This document shows positions 16,376 to 25,696 of a stretch of DNA of 64,000 nucleotides, piece by piece; position 1 is the stretch's first letter; the number at the start of each line of letters is the position of its first letter. The notes beneath the pieces were generated by a model. The model was given only the letters and a program-made list of their open reading frames with translations, was not told the origin of the DNA and did not search any database. A program made the translations under genes and the position numbers. The stretch lies in NCBI GenBank assembly GCA_016788865.1, contig JAEUSB010000104.1, positions 49,610 through 113,609 of the forward strand, read 5' to 3'. Source of the stretch: Leptospirales bacterium (lineage in GTDB: Bacteria; Spirochaetota; Leptospiria; Leptospirales; Leptonemataceae).

Positions 16376-18241
16376 CTATTTGGGTCCTCTGGGTCCGGAG
16401 ATATCCAGGAGAACAACTCCTGGATGATGTAACGTTATGACACGCGGCTGCAGGTCTGCTTTTGCCAGAATCGATTGGGCCAGGACCGGAGAAACGGCCA
16501 CGGCAAAGTCTCCATACCGGAGACGCAGGTCTTTAAAGCGCCCGTTCTCCACTGCATTCACGTCGGCCTCGAACCATAACATGTGCTCGCGCTTCTCGCC
16601 GAATCCTACCGTTGAACCGCTCAAGGGTGCGAGCGAATGGAATGCCAGGGAGTAGCAAATCATATCCCACTTTAGGTCGCGGCGAATCAACGGGGCCACT
16701 AGCAACGCCGATTTGCCTCGCGTAACTTCCCGCACGGTAGCCTGGTCCTGCGCATCGAGGTGATTAATAATTGAATTCCCCGAAACCGAAGCGGGAGGAT
16801 CAAGATATCCCCTCACTTCAACCATGTGTAGAGTTGCCAGAATCGCAAGGGCGCTTAACGGCATCCAACTGCCGTAGCGTTGCAATACCGGCAATACCCT
16901 CTTGACAAGAGATACAAAAACCCCCAATCCCACCAGGCTCATCAAGAAGAAGTCCAGCCTGCCAAGCGATCGGGCATACATGAACTTGGGCCAAACGTAA
17001 GCCATCAGGGTTGCTGGCGTAGGCAGAGACGGGAACCGGTGACCAGCCACATGCAGGACATATCCGAGGCTAATAGAGAACAGTACAATGGCGGCGCACC
17101 AGAGCGCAAGCCATGGGCCGGAGTGAAATTCCTGTGCTTTTCTAAATAACGTTAGGCGATTATCTGACCGCAACCATACAACGGCCACAAGAATCAGCGA
17201 TATCAGCATGGCAGTTCCCAGATAGGCAAATCCTTCGTATTGTCCTGGCATCAACTTGCCGAAATAGAATGGGAATCCGAGTAGGACTGGAATAGAAACA
17301 GGACCATTTCGCATTGACCAGGGCAGATCGGGCAAGTCGGCAGGAGGAATAAAGAATGTCAGAAGATCTGCTACGTGAAATCCGCCACCAAATCCACCGC
17401 CGTATGCCCAACCATCCGCGTATCGCCCTACCCACAACTGAGATCGCTCCGGGCTCTGCAGACTCCCTTCGTCCCCGATTGCCTTCAGACAGAGCTGCGC
17501 AAGTACTGCGCCAGCCACGAGCGCCACGGCCGTGCTCCGCGCAGAATGAAGCAGAAATTTTTCACGAATCCAGAAATAGCGAACAACATCGACAACAACC
17601 AGCGTTGATGTTACGACCAGCAGCGCAAACAACAGGTAATAGTCGAATAGCGCAGCGATCGGAAGAAGTAATCCCAGGCCCACCGCGGATCGACGTAAGC
17701 TTCCTTCAAATCGCAAGGCATAGTAGTAGAAGAACGCGAAAATAACCGGGAAATTCATCACAACAAACGAAATTGTGTAATATTTCGAACTGCGGTGAAG
17801 AAGTGCCGGATTGAGAACCAGGAGTATCGAACCAATCAACTTATACCAGGGAGAATTAATTTTTAAGAGCGTCAGAAGTTTGCACACATAGAGAGTCGCG
17901 ACGAACACAGCGATGAGTTCAGCCGTCACAAAGAAGTAGTGTTGCCCAACGGGAGCCCAAATTTTTGCGAGAGCCTTAAGCGGAATGGCAACGAGCGGAA
18001 TTGATCCGCGGAAGATATTCGCGTCGCGAAACGGAAACGAGAGCCCCTCAATCCTACCGACAGGATAACCAAACGGCTCGCGAACGAAAATGAGAAACCT
18101 TCCGAATAAATCCAGATTGTCCCCGTCGAGGACCGCTGGCATATTCCCGGAGAATGGCAGACAGGTCGCCCAACGAATCGCGAAGATTGCGGTAATGACA
18201 ATGGGCCAGCCGATGTGTTCCCAGCGTATCGATTGTTTCAT
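16376..18241 (-). CDS. Multi-pass membrane protein, GT-C-like (resembles DUF6311)
   Basis: 621 residues with about eleven hydrophobic helices. The first periplasmic loop after helix 1 carries acidic residues (SGNMPAVLDGDNLDLFGRF), as GT-C glycosyltransferases do. The C-terminal 120 residues form a soluble domain. Such enzymes use polyprenyl-phosphate sugars on the outer face of the membrane. A DPM1-like donor synthase lies two genes upstream (20123-21088), which fits. I place it near DUF6311 by general appearance only; catalytic activity is not shown. Confidence 0.75.
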   Translation of the reverse strand: MKQSIRWEHIGWPIVITAIFAIRWATCLPFSGNMPAVLDGDNLDLFGRFLIFVREPFGYPVGRIEGLSFPFRDANIFRGSIPLVAIPLKALAKIWAPVGQHYFFVTAELIAVFVATLYVCKLLTLLKINSPWYKLIGSILLVLNPALLHRSSKYYTISFVVMNFPVIFAFFYYYALRFEGSLRRSAVGLGLLLPIAALFDYYLLFALLVVTSTLVVVDVVRYFWIREKFLLHSARSTAVALVAGAVLAQLCLKAIGDEGSLQSPERSQLWVGRYADGWAYGGGFGGGFHVADLLTFFIPPADLPDLPWSMRNGPVSIPVLLGFPFYFGKLMPGQYEGFAYLGTAMLISLILVAVVWLRSDNRLTLFRKAQEFHSGPWLALWCAAIVLFSISLGYVLHVAGHRFPSLPTPATLMAYVWPKFMYARSLGRLDFFLMSLVGLGVFVSLVKRVLPVLQRYGSWMPLSALAILATLHMVEVRGYLDPPASVSGNSIINHLDAQDQATVREVTRGKSALLVAPLIRRDLKWDMICYSLAFHSLAPLSGSTVGFGEKREHMLWFEADVNAVENGRFKDLRLRYGDFAVAVSPVLAQSILAKADLQPRVITLHHPGVVLLDISGPRGPK

Positions 18242-18247
18242 GGAATT

Positions 18248-20119
18248 CTAGGCTTCCTTCAGATATGGCTGGAATTTCTTGTACCAGATAAGGAACACGA
18301 CTATTGCCATTGCTCGCTTAATCCCGAGCACTCCCCCACGGGCCAGATTCGACCGACATTGTTCAAGGAAGGTCGGATTGAGAATGCCAGTAGCACTGCT
18401 GCTTTGCGTGTATTGATCAAACAACGAAATCAACTTCTGCAGATATAGATTCGTCTCGAACAGCGAGAACGGCTTTTTCTTGATTACAGACTGCTCACTG
18501 TAATTGAGCAGGATACGCTTATTGATTCTCGAGAACAGGCTTCCAAATGAAAGGCTGCTGACAAAATCCAGAACCTCACGACTCACAAATGGAACACATC
18601 CTTCCATTGAGAATCTCATCCCGAAACGCTCTTGCTTCAACAGGTTCACAATGAGCGTCATCTGCTCAATCTCGACACGCAAAACCGATTGCCAGACCTC
18701 TTCATCGTGCTCAAAGATTTCTGTGATGGGCGCCACATCGGCTTTGATTCCAGAGGGCATGAATCCCGGCCGAAACATCTCAGTTAGATCGGAGTCTGTG
18801 AAAAGTGAGACGAGTTCCAGGTAAGAGCTGACGGGCGTGCTGGCGTTCGCGACAATTCTTGCAATCTTATCGGTTGCGTCCCGGTCAAAGGAACCCGGGT
18901 AGCTCTGCAAACGTTGAACAATTGAGGCTGGTAGCATGCGAAGAATTCCGGCCATGAGCGGGCCCAGAATTCCATTTGCAGTCAAAGACCGGAGCTTCAA
19001 GAAGCTGCGCTGGTGATCGTATCCCAGAAATGCTTCATCCCCACCCTCACCGGAAAGAACCACCCGCACCGATCGCGACGCGCACTGAGCCAGGAAATAG
19101 TTTGCGGCAATAATGAAGTCACCAAAGGGTTCTTCGAGGGAAAATACAACCTCTTCGAGTTCGTCGAGATGTTCCGGAGAGAATTCAATTAAATTCTTCT
19201 TGAACTTCATTGTTTGAGACAGAGCCTCAACGCGCCTTGTGTCGCTATCGTTGGGGAAAAAACTCAACGTAAAGGATTCAATATCCGCGGAGGCTTTCGC
19301 AAAGCCTTTTAGTAGCGCGCCTGAATCGATCCCGCCACTCAGATACAGACCCACGGGAACGTGTGCCATTTGCTGGCTTGAGATTTGCTCATCCATAAGA
19401 TGATTAAAGTGTGACTGAATATCCGCATCGCTTCGGGGCGCGGTTTCGTTGAACGTTAGCCGCCAATATCGCGATAGCGCCTGACGGCCAGTTTCCATGT
19501 CGATCGTGAGGAAATGCGCCGGTGGAAATCGGCGCACGCCTGCGAAGAGAGTCTTGCTGTTTTGAATGTTGTAACGATACTTAAAGTAATCCAGCAATGC
19601 TTCCTTGTCGAGGGCGCACTTGTGTTGCATTAAGAGAGGCTTGATTTCCGAACAGAAAAGGATTTCTTCTGGCGTTTCAAGCGTGTACAGAGGACAAATT
19701 CCCGCATGATCACGAGCTACAATCAGCTGTCGATCGCTGTGTTTATAGAATACGAACGCGAACTGTCCGCGAATGTGCTCAAATACGGATGTTCCCCACA
19801 CCTGTAAGGCACGAAACAGAACCTCAGTGTCACAATCTGTTCGGAATTCGAATCGATCGCTCAGCTCTTTGCGAAGTGCCTGATAGTTAAAGATACGTCC
19901 GTTGAATATGAGACTATCGACGCCATCGGTGTATGGTTGGTTCGCCAGGTCTGACATATCAAGGATCTTGAGGCGCCTGTGTCCAAAGAGAAGCCCCCGC
20001 GCAGCCCATTGGCCTGCTGCATCAGGCCCGCGATGTGCCAGAGCCTGCACCATGGCGCCAATGCGATCCATAGAAACTTCCTGATTTGTACGGGACCAGA
20101 TCCCGGCAATGCCGCACAT
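18248..20119 (-). CDS. asnB: Asparagine synthase (glutamine-hydrolysing)-like amidotransferase
   Basis: 623 residues. Begins MCGIAGIW, so Cys2 would be the glutaminase nucleophile after Met removal. The glutaminase domain runs to about residue 210 (HRGPDAAG, FNGRIFNY). The ATP-pyrophosphatase motif SGGIDS is at 261-266. Homologues in O-antigen loci, such as WbpS of Pseudomonas aeruginosa, amidate uronic acids rather than aspartate. With a UDP-sugar dehydrogenase in the same locus (8646-9968), amidation of a hexuronic acid is the favoured role here, by inference. It starts three bases after the upstream GT2. Confidence 0.9.
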   Translation of the reverse strand: MCGIAGIWSRTNQEVSMDRIGAMVQALAHRGPDAAGQWAARGLLFGHRRLKILDMSDLANQPYTDGVDSLIFNGRIFNYQALRKELSDRFEFRTDCDTEVLFRALQVWGTSVFEHIRGQFAFVFYKHSDRQLIVARDHAGICPLYTLETPEEILFCSEIKPLLMQHKCALDKEALLDYFKYRYNIQNSKTLFAGVRRFPPAHFLTIDMETGRQALSRYWRLTFNETAPRSDADIQSHFNHLMDEQISSQQMAHVPVGLYLSGGIDSGALLKGFAKASADIESFTLSFFPNDSDTRRVEALSQTMKFKKNLIEFSPEHLDELEEVVFSLEEPFGDFIIAANYFLAQCASRSVRVVLSGEGGDEAFLGYDHQRSFLKLRSLTANGILGPLMAGILRMLPASIVQRLQSYPGSFDRDATDKIARIVANASTPVSSYLELVSLFTDSDLTEMFRPGFMPSGIKADVAPITEIFEHDEEVWQSVLRVEIEQMTLIVNLLKQERFGMRFSMEGCVPFVSREVLDFVSSLSFGSLFSRINKRILLNYSEQSVIKKKPFSLFETNLYLQKLISLFDQYTQSSSATGILNPTFLEQCRSNLARGGVLGIKRAMAIVVFLIWYKKFQPYLKEA

Positions 20120-20122
20120 ATA

Positions 20123-21088
20123 TTACTGGCGCTTTCCTTCGGGACGATCGTATTCCATCTTTCTGAGCCTATAGAGAATGTCTTCCGATAGCTTTCTATT
20201 GGCCGCGAGCAATGATCCGAGAATTCCGGTCAGATAGAGAAGAAACGCAAGAACAAGCAGAACACCGGCCAGAATGATCGACGGCCAGAAGACAGTCGTG
20301 GAGACCTGAAACAAATACATCAGCACCAGATAGCGAACAATCACGAGGACGGCAGCAACGAATGCCCCGATAGCAAGAACGCCAAAGAAGCGCGCAGACC
20401 TGTACAATAGAAAGATGTTGATTATCGTTTTTCCGGACCGCCACATATAGTGCCATATGTTGCGAAAGAGCCGCGACTCTCTTGTCTTGGGATTCACGCG
20501 AATGTCGCGCGATGCAATCTGCAAGTTGTCGTAACCGGCCTGAATCAACGTTTCCATGGTATAAGAGAAATCGGAGAAAATATTCAAACGAAGCAACGCA
20601 GCGCGCGAATAGGCCCTGAAGCCGCTTGCAGCATCCGGAACACTGGTTGCAGAAACCTTTCTCAGTACCCAGCTTCCGAATTTTTGAAAGCACTTCTTCA
20701 GAAAGGAAAACTCCGGATGATCGTCAATGGGTCGGCAACCGATCACCATATCCGCGGTATTATTCAAGATTGGCTCAACGAGCAATGCAACATCGGATCC
20801 CATGTATTGATTGTCTGCGTCTGTATTTACCACAATATCAGCGCCAAGTCGCAACGCGTTATCAATACCAGCCCTGAATGCAGCCGCAAGTCCACGATTC
20901 CGCCTGAATCGGACGATGTGCGCCACACCCAGCTCACGAGCAATTTCTGAGGTTCCATCGGTGGAACCATCATCAATCACCTGCAATTCAATACTGGAAA
21001 TCCCCGGAATACTCCGGGGCAAATCCTGGATCGTTTGAGGCAGGGTCTTTGCCTCATTGTAGCATGGTATCTGGATAATCAACTTCAT
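20123..21088 (-). CDS. Polyprenyl-phosphate glycosyltransferase, DPM1/GtrB-like (GT2)
   Basis: 321 residues. The cytoplasmic GT2 domain has IPCYNEAKTLPQTI, VIDDGSTDGT, and the metal site NTDADNQY near residue 91. Two hydrophobic helices follow between about 230 and 295. This layout is that of enzymes making polyprenyl-phosphate sugars as donors for GT-C transferases outside the membrane. It is two genes from the GT-C-like protein at 16376-18241, and the two could form a side-branch decoration module. No GtrA-type flippase is in the window; the UPF0104 protein might serve. Confidence 0.86.
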   Translation of the reverse strand: MKLIIQIPCYNEAKTLPQTIQDLPRSIPGISSIELQVIDDGSTDGTSEIARELGVAHIVRFRRNRGLAAAFRAGIDNALRLGADIVVNTDADNQYMGSDVALLVEPILNNTADMVIGCRPIDDHPEFSFLKKCFQKFGSWVLRKVSATSVPDAASGFRAYSRAALLRLNIFSDFSYTMETLIQAGYDNLQIASRDIRVNPKTRESRLFRNIWHYMWRSGKTIINIFLLYRSARFFGVLAIGAFVAAVLVIVRYLVLMYLFQVSTTVFWPSIILAGVLLVLAFLLYLTGILGSLLAANRKLSEDILYRLRKMEYDRPEGKRQ

Positions 21089-21104
21089 GTGAAAATCGTG
21101 CGTC

Positions 21105-21863
21105 TCAATCCTTGAGGCATTTCAAATAGCCGCCGGGGTTGTTCGTGAGCAGCAGCTTGTTCTCAATCAATGTATCAACGGCAAAGCGATCGTTGGTTTT
21201 CATGAAAGCATCCAGTGCCGATTTGGGGCTGTTCCCTTTCCCCCAGGGCCGGAGGCGAACTTTAGATTCTGGTTGATACTCAATCGTTGTATCTCCGCAG
21301 ATCAGGTAGTAGCCCTTCCCGACGAGCGGAGAATATAGATTCAATTCCTGAATAACGTGATCATGAGTATGGTGCGAATCGAGCAAGATCATAACCTCGC
21401 GCGAGCCGCCGGTTATCTTGTTCACTTTCTCGACTGTTGCCGGATCAATGGACGATCCATCGAGCCAATGAATTCTTTCCGACAGCTTTCCGTAAGAAGC
21501 GATTCGAGCCTTGAGGTCATCTGGAATGTAAATATCAATTCCTATGATTTCGCCTCCACCGAGAATCTCAAGCAATGTTGAGTAGAATAGAAGTGAACCA
21601 CCCCATGCAGTTCCAACCTCGATGATGTAACGAGGCTTTGTGTTGAAGATGATTTCCTGCATTGCAAACATATCCTGCGGCAATTGCAGGCAGGGTTCAC
21701 CCAGCCAGTTAGTCTGGTGAATCCAGAAGTATTCGCCGGCGCGATATTTAACATCCAGAGCATCTGCCCAGAGCTTCTTATCTCCGACCATGCGCGCCGC
21801 CTCGTCCTTCCGAAGTTGCTCAAATTCCGCGCGCGAGTACATTTTCTTTTGTGGTTCTGACAT
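21105..21863 (-). CDS. CmcI/rhamnosyl O-methyltransferase family protein
   Basis: 252 residues. The SAM-binding region is YIIEVGTAWGGSLLFYSTLLE, followed by GIDIYIP and a histidine/aspartate-rich stretch LLDSHHTHDHV that resembles the metal site of CmcI-type enzymes (annotated as cephalosporin hydroxylase in Pfam, but methyltransferases). Relatives O-methylate rhamnose and other sugars of surface glycolipids. ATG with GAGGGACTT upstream is a good start. It is one of six methyltransferases in the locus. The methylated position is unknown. Confidence 0.85.
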   Translation of the reverse strand: MSEPQKKMYSRAEFEQLRKDEAARMVGDKKLWADALDVKYRAGEYFWIHQTNWLGEPCLQLPQDMFAMQEIIFNTKPRYIIEVGTAWGGSLLFYSTLLEILGGGEIIGIDIYIPDDLKARIASYGKLSERIHWLDGSSIDPATVEKVNKITGGSREVMILLDSHHTHDHVIQELNLYSPLVGKGYYLICGDTTIEYQPESKVRLRPWGKGNSPKSALDAFMKTNDRFAVDTLIENKLLLTNNPGGYLKCLKD

Positions 21864-21878
21864 AAGTCCCTCAAACTT

Positions 21879-22790
21879 TCAAATTGGGTAACCGGCTTCG
21901 CCTAACGGGAGATTATACTCCTTCGCAAGCTTGCGATTGTCTTCTCTATATAGATCTGCAAATTTTTCCTTCCATGATTGGGTCATGTAACCTCCTGCAG
22001 GCCGTCCCTTGCTTAGAAATGAAGTCAGGCCCCTTGCAAGCAACTTTCCGCCGGGAATGCTACTGAAATGGATCGATGGAAAAAACCTTCCGCGAAACTT
22101 GTGGTAAAGATACTCCCTGTGGGTGTTCCGCCGCCGATCCTTCTTTCCGGCGAGAAGGCGAGTGGCCTCTTCCGGATCCGTCTTGAGTACGGAGCAGAGC
22201 TCTCCAATAAACTTTTTTGGATCGCGAATTAGATCTTCAAACATCAGGATTCGAACGTTTTCTTTCCCAAACCGATCCGCATACAGCGAAATGAACCGAT
22301 GGTAGAAATAGCTGTCGAGCACACTGTAATTCATGAAGTCAAAACAGTAACTCGCCCAATCTTCAAAGGCCACATAGCGTCTCCAATAACGACGCGGAAC
22401 CTGCTTCAGATATGCACCGTGATTGGCATACCATGATTCTAATGCCGACACCTGGTTGCGGATGACGAGCAATACAGTCGCTTCGCCCAACAATCCTTTC
22501 AGCCGATCGGCACATACGGTAGGCAGGCGACCTGTCATGATATCTTCGTTTGAAAAGAGATGGGTTCGGTCAGGACGGCGCGCAAGAAAGCGCGAAAAGA
22601 TTTCCTTAATGCGCGTGGAGTCAAAGTGAATATCGTCGTCTGCGACCAGCGAGTTTAACGCATCGCGATGTTCAAGGTAGTCAAAGCAATCCTCTCCAAG
22701 GTACTCAAGCGCATCTGACTTGCAAAAGTACTGACGCTGGAGCGTTGTCGAAGCTGTCTTGTTTGCTCCAATATGCAGAATTCTATGCAT
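21879..22790 (-). CDS. Sulfotransferase-like protein (PAPS-dependent)
   Basis: 303 residues. The N-terminal RILHIGANKTASTTLQ is the 5'-phosphosulfate-binding loop of sulfotransferases (K11, T12 and S14 positions). VLLVIRNQVSALESWY (about 107-121) is the 3'-phosphate-binding region with Arg111 and downstream serines. Probably transfers sulfate from PAPS to a sugar hydroxyl of the polysaccharide. The donor would be made by the APS kinase at 42391-43074 in the same locus. It overlaps the upstream methyltransferase by eight bases. Family moderately sure; substrate not known. Confidence 0.8.
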   Translation of the reverse strand: MHRILHIGANKTASTTLQRQYFCKSDALEYLGEDCFDYLEHRDALNSLVADDDIHFDSTRIKEIFSRFLARRPDRTHLFSNEDIMTGRLPTVCADRLKGLLGEATVLLVIRNQVSALESWYANHGAYLKQVPRRYWRRYVAFEDWASYCFDFMNYSVLDSYFYHRFISLYADRFGKENVRILMFEDLIRDPKKFIGELCSVLKTDPEEATRLLAGKKDRRRNTHREYLYHKFRGRFFPSIHFSSIPGGKLLARGLTSFLSKGRPAGGYMTQSWKEKFADLYREDNRKLAKEYNLPLGEAGYPI

Positions 22791-23541
22791 TTTCTTTCCT
22801 GAGAAATATCAAATTACATTTTCTCTCCAGGCGGTGCGAAGGAGGGAAATTGCTCATTGGCAAAGGCTGCACGGTTCCTCTATACTCGGAGGCCAGTAAG
22901 GATCTGTAGGCCAGTCTCCAGCCAATCGTCTCCATATGGCTCACAACATCACTGAGGTTCCAGAACCAGACAGGAACACGAGACCCGTAGTAAAGCTGCC
23001 ATGTCACGAAAGTTGGGATCTGGTCTCCTGCCGTTAAGCCAGAGAGAATGATTTGGTGCGATGCGACTGTTGCAAATTTTTCAAGGAGTGCCTTCCAGTG
23101 TTCGACGTAGTGAAGACTGGCTCCTGCATGCACAACGTGATAGGAAGCCTTGTCCGGTATTTGTTCCATGAAGCTGACCTCGGAATCAGCAAACAATTTT
23201 TGACCACGAGCGCACACGGCCGCAGACTCTACAATGTCATAACGCAGCCGGGCAGAAGGAAGAGAAGCCCTGAGCGGAAAGTAGCTCGTAGCCATTCCGC
23301 CGCCAAAGTCCAGAATACTTACCTCAGAAGCGAGCGAACCCAGGAGAGCAGCAACCGCCGGCGCCAGGGGATACTCATGCACAAGGCTACTTTTCCAATT
23401 TCCCTGGGCAATGTTCTTCTGATTCTCTTCGATTGCCTCTGAGGTCCTGGCCAGCCAACGATCGCTTTCAAATATCTCGTCGGGTTTCTCAGCGGGGAAC
23501 GCAGTGAAAATACCTTCCCAGATAACGGGATCCGTGCTCAC
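22783..23541 (-). CDS. TIGR04325-type SAM methyltransferase
   Basis: 252 residues. The VIWEGIFTAF opening and NIAQGNWKSSLVHEYPLA are characteristic of the TIGR04325 putative methyltransferase family. The SAM motif is SILDFGGGMATSYF near residue 75. Members sit mostly in capsule and O-antigen loci and have no settled substrate. The start is GTG at 23541, overlapping the stop of the upstream SDR gene as GTGA. Confidence 0.83.
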   Translation of the reverse strand: MSTDPVIWEGIFTAFPAEKPDEIFESDRWLARTSEAIEENQKNIAQGNWKSSLVHEYPLAPAVAALLGSLASEVSILDFGGGMATSYFPLRASLPSARLRYDIVESAAVCARGQKLFADSEVSFMEQIPDKASYHVVHAGASLHYVEHWKALLEKFATVASHQIILSGLTAGDQIPTFVTWQLYYGSRVPVWFWNLSDVVSHMETIGWRLAYRSLLASEYRGTVQPLPMSNFPPSHRLERKCNLIFLRKENA

Positions 23542-24473
23542 GCAGTGGCCGCGCCTTTCAAAAGCTGAATTGTGGACTCTACAGCATGGTCAATGCTACC
23601 AGAAAAGGTAAAACCAGCTTCCTTGAACCGGGTGTTCATAACGTCATACGACAATTGATTCATGATGGCCGCGTCCACAAATTCCACGTCAAACCTGGCA
23701 ATCCGGAGCTTGATCATGTCAAGAATCTCCTGAACGGTGTGATTCGAGGTAACGACATTGTAGACGAGGCCCGAAAAAAGATCACGATCTATCACAAATT
23801 GTACAGCTCTTGTTGCATCCGTCAAGTCAAGGTACGGTCTTTTCTGATGAAGGGCCGTTTTCCAGACTGTGATTGGTATGCCCATGACTGATTGCCAGCA
23901 AAACTTATTTACTGCCGTATGGAAGCGCATCCCCGGCGACACGCCACAAATTGTGCCGAACCGGAATGTAACGTGCTTTAGCCCCCGCCCTGCCAACTCG
24001 ACCAGGAACTTTTCCTCCTTCAGCTTTGTTTCTGCATACGGACTCTGAGGCTTCAGCTGTTCATCCGAACAAAACTCGTCGACGGACTCATCTGCCGTGC
24101 CGTAAACGCTCGTGGATGACAGATGTATTAGTTTTGATCCAGTTACAATGCAGGCTTCTCCGAGTTTTGCAGTGGTATTGAAGTTGTTCTGCTCTACTGC
24201 TTCTTTGTTTTGAAAGCTATTGGCAGCGTCCGTGATTGCGGCCAGTTGTACCACAACGTCTGCACCCTTCAACAGGTTGGGCAGATCCAGTTTCATCAAA
24301 TCACTATCAATGAACCGATATTTTGCGCCCGACGGCAGATTGAACAGCGAGCAATACCGCTGCGTCATCATGCTATCAATCAGCAGAATCTCAGATCCCG
24401 GATAGTATTCGGCCAATTTACGGATTAGTTGCGACCCAATATGACCAAGGGCCCCGGTAACTACAAACTTCAT
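23538..24473 (-). CDS. NAD-dependent epimerase/dehydratase (extended SDR)
   Basis: 311 residues. The Rossmann motif is VTGALGHIGSQL at residues 4-15; then LSSTSVYG and the catalytic SPYAETKLKEEKF, with Tyr and Lys four residues apart. FRFGTICGVSPGMRFH follows the extended-SDR plan. It acts on a nucleotide sugar, possibly as an epimerase or reductase. It is tightly coupled to the DegT aminotransferase upstream (ATGA), so the two may act in sequence on one amino sugar. Substrate unknown. Confidence 0.84.
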   Translation of the reverse strand: MKFVVTGALGHIGSQLIRKLAEYYPGSEILLIDSMMTQRYCSLFNLPSGAKYRFIDSDLMKLDLPNLLKGADVVVQLAAITDAANSFQNKEAVEQNNFNTTAKLGEACIVTGSKLIHLSSTSVYGTADESVDEFCSDEQLKPQSPYAETKLKEEKFLVELAGRGLKHVTFRFGTICGVSPGMRFHTAVNKFCWQSVMGIPITVWKTALHQKRPYLDLTDATRAVQFVIDRDLFSGLVYNVVTSNHTVQEILDMIKLRIARFDVEFVDAAIMNQLSYDVMNTRFKEAGFTFSGSIDHAVESTIQLLKGAATA

Positions 24474-25594
24474 TTTCCACCTGCTACTAGCTCTTTCACC
24501 GCATCTATGATGAATTGCAATTGGTCGTCGGTAAGGTTCAAAGCCCCGGGTAAGTTCACACCGCGCTCGGAAACTTCATAAGCCACCGGATTCAAGGGTT
24601 CATATTTCTCACGAAGCCCCGGATAGGCCGGAAGACTTGAGAGCGGATAAAAGAACGGACGCCCTGGAATTCCTTTGGCCGTAAAATGTGCGATGGCTTT
24701 GTCCTTATCAATGCCATGCGAACGACCAAACAATAAGCCGGTAATCCACGCGCCGTTTACGCCACCCTCCGGTTCAGGATTTAGCGCCAGATCCGCAATG
24801 CCGGCGAGTCCTGCGCGATACGTATTCAGATGATGGCGCTTGCGCGCAACTAGCTCATCCACGCGTTTGAATTGCGCATAACCGAGTGCAGCCTGAACGT
24901 TAAACGGCATGTATTTGTAGGTAATCTCATAGTTGTAGTATAGCTTTCCGTCCACCCTTCTCCCGTGATCTCGCAGAAACATGCATCGTTGGTAGAGCTT
25001 TTCGTCGTCGAGCAGGAGCATCCCGCCTTCCCCGGTTGTGATCGTCTTGGTTCTATGGAAACTGAACACGGAGGCCACGCCAAATGAACCCGCGCGTTTT
25101 CCGTGAAGCGTTGAACCAACCCCTTCTGCAGCGTCCTCAATGAGCGGGATTCCACGTTCGTCCGCAATCTTCTGTAACGCAGGCATGTCTGGCATGTTCC
25201 CGTATAGATCGACGGCGATGATTGCTCGCGTCTTAGGGCTCAAGCGAGCGCGCACAGATTCCGGATCGAGGCACCAGGAGACGGGATCGATATCCGCAAA
25301 AATGGGATTTGCGCGCAAGTAAGACACGCCGGCGCAAGAGCCAATCCAGGTGCATTCTGGAACAATAACTTCATCTCCATCCTGGACTCCGAGCGCTGTT
25401 AGCAGGAGATGAATGGCTGTGGTGCAGTTCGGAGTCATGATTCCGTACTTGCGTCCATGATACGCAGCAAACTCAGCCTGGAATTTCTCGCAATAGTGGA
25501 AAGGATGCTCGTACCATCCATTGCGGAGAGCATCCAGCACTATGTTAATATCGGATTCGGTAACCCAGGGACCTGCCGCGAAAATCCTATCCAC
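24470..25594 (-). CDS. DegT/DnrJ/EryC1 aminotransferase, perosamine-synthetase-like
   Basis: 374 residues. The PLP lysine lies in FHRTKTITTGEGGM, the form found in perosamine synthetase (RfbE/Per) and related 4-aminotransferases. PLIEDAAEGVGS precedes it. Such enzymes aminate 4-keto-6-deoxy nucleotide sugars. GTG start at 25594 after AGAGG. A 102-base A/T-rich gap upstream (25595-25696) separates it from the next gene. Substrate may be a GDP- or UDP-4-keto sugar; not resolved. Confidence 0.87.
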   Translation of the reverse strand: MDRIFAAGPWVTESDINIVLDALRNGWYEHPFHYCEKFQAEFAAYHGRKYGIMTPNCTTAIHLLLTALGVQDGDEVIVPECTWIGSCAGVSYLRANPIFADIDPVSWCLDPESVRARLSPKTRAIIAVDLYGNMPDMPALQKIADERGIPLIEDAAEGVGSTLHGKRAGSFGVASVFSFHRTKTITTGEGGMLLLDDEKLYQRCMFLRDHGRRVDGKLYYNYEITYKYMPFNVQAALGYAQFKRVDELVARKRHHLNTYRAGLAGIADLALNPEPEGGVNGAWITGLLFGRSHGIDKDKAIAHFTAKGIPGRPFFYPLSSLPAYPGLREKYEPLNPVAYEVSERGVNLPGALNLTDDQLQFIIDAVKELVAGGK

Positions 25595-25696
25595 AGAAGC
25601 CTCTTATATTACTTTTATTGGAGTTTACGATCATATCAGGTGAACCGAGCAAAGGAATTGGCATCCCATACTATGTAATGTTGCCGCATAACGGTC
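25595..25696. other. A/T-rich intergenic gap inside the long operon
   Basis: The longest gap between genes within the minus-strand locus. On the minus strand it contains a TATGAT hexamer and several A/T runs before the GTG start at 25594, which could be an internal promoter. I see no convincing -35 element at proper spacing and no terminator hairpin. A low-confidence site only. Confidence 0.3.
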
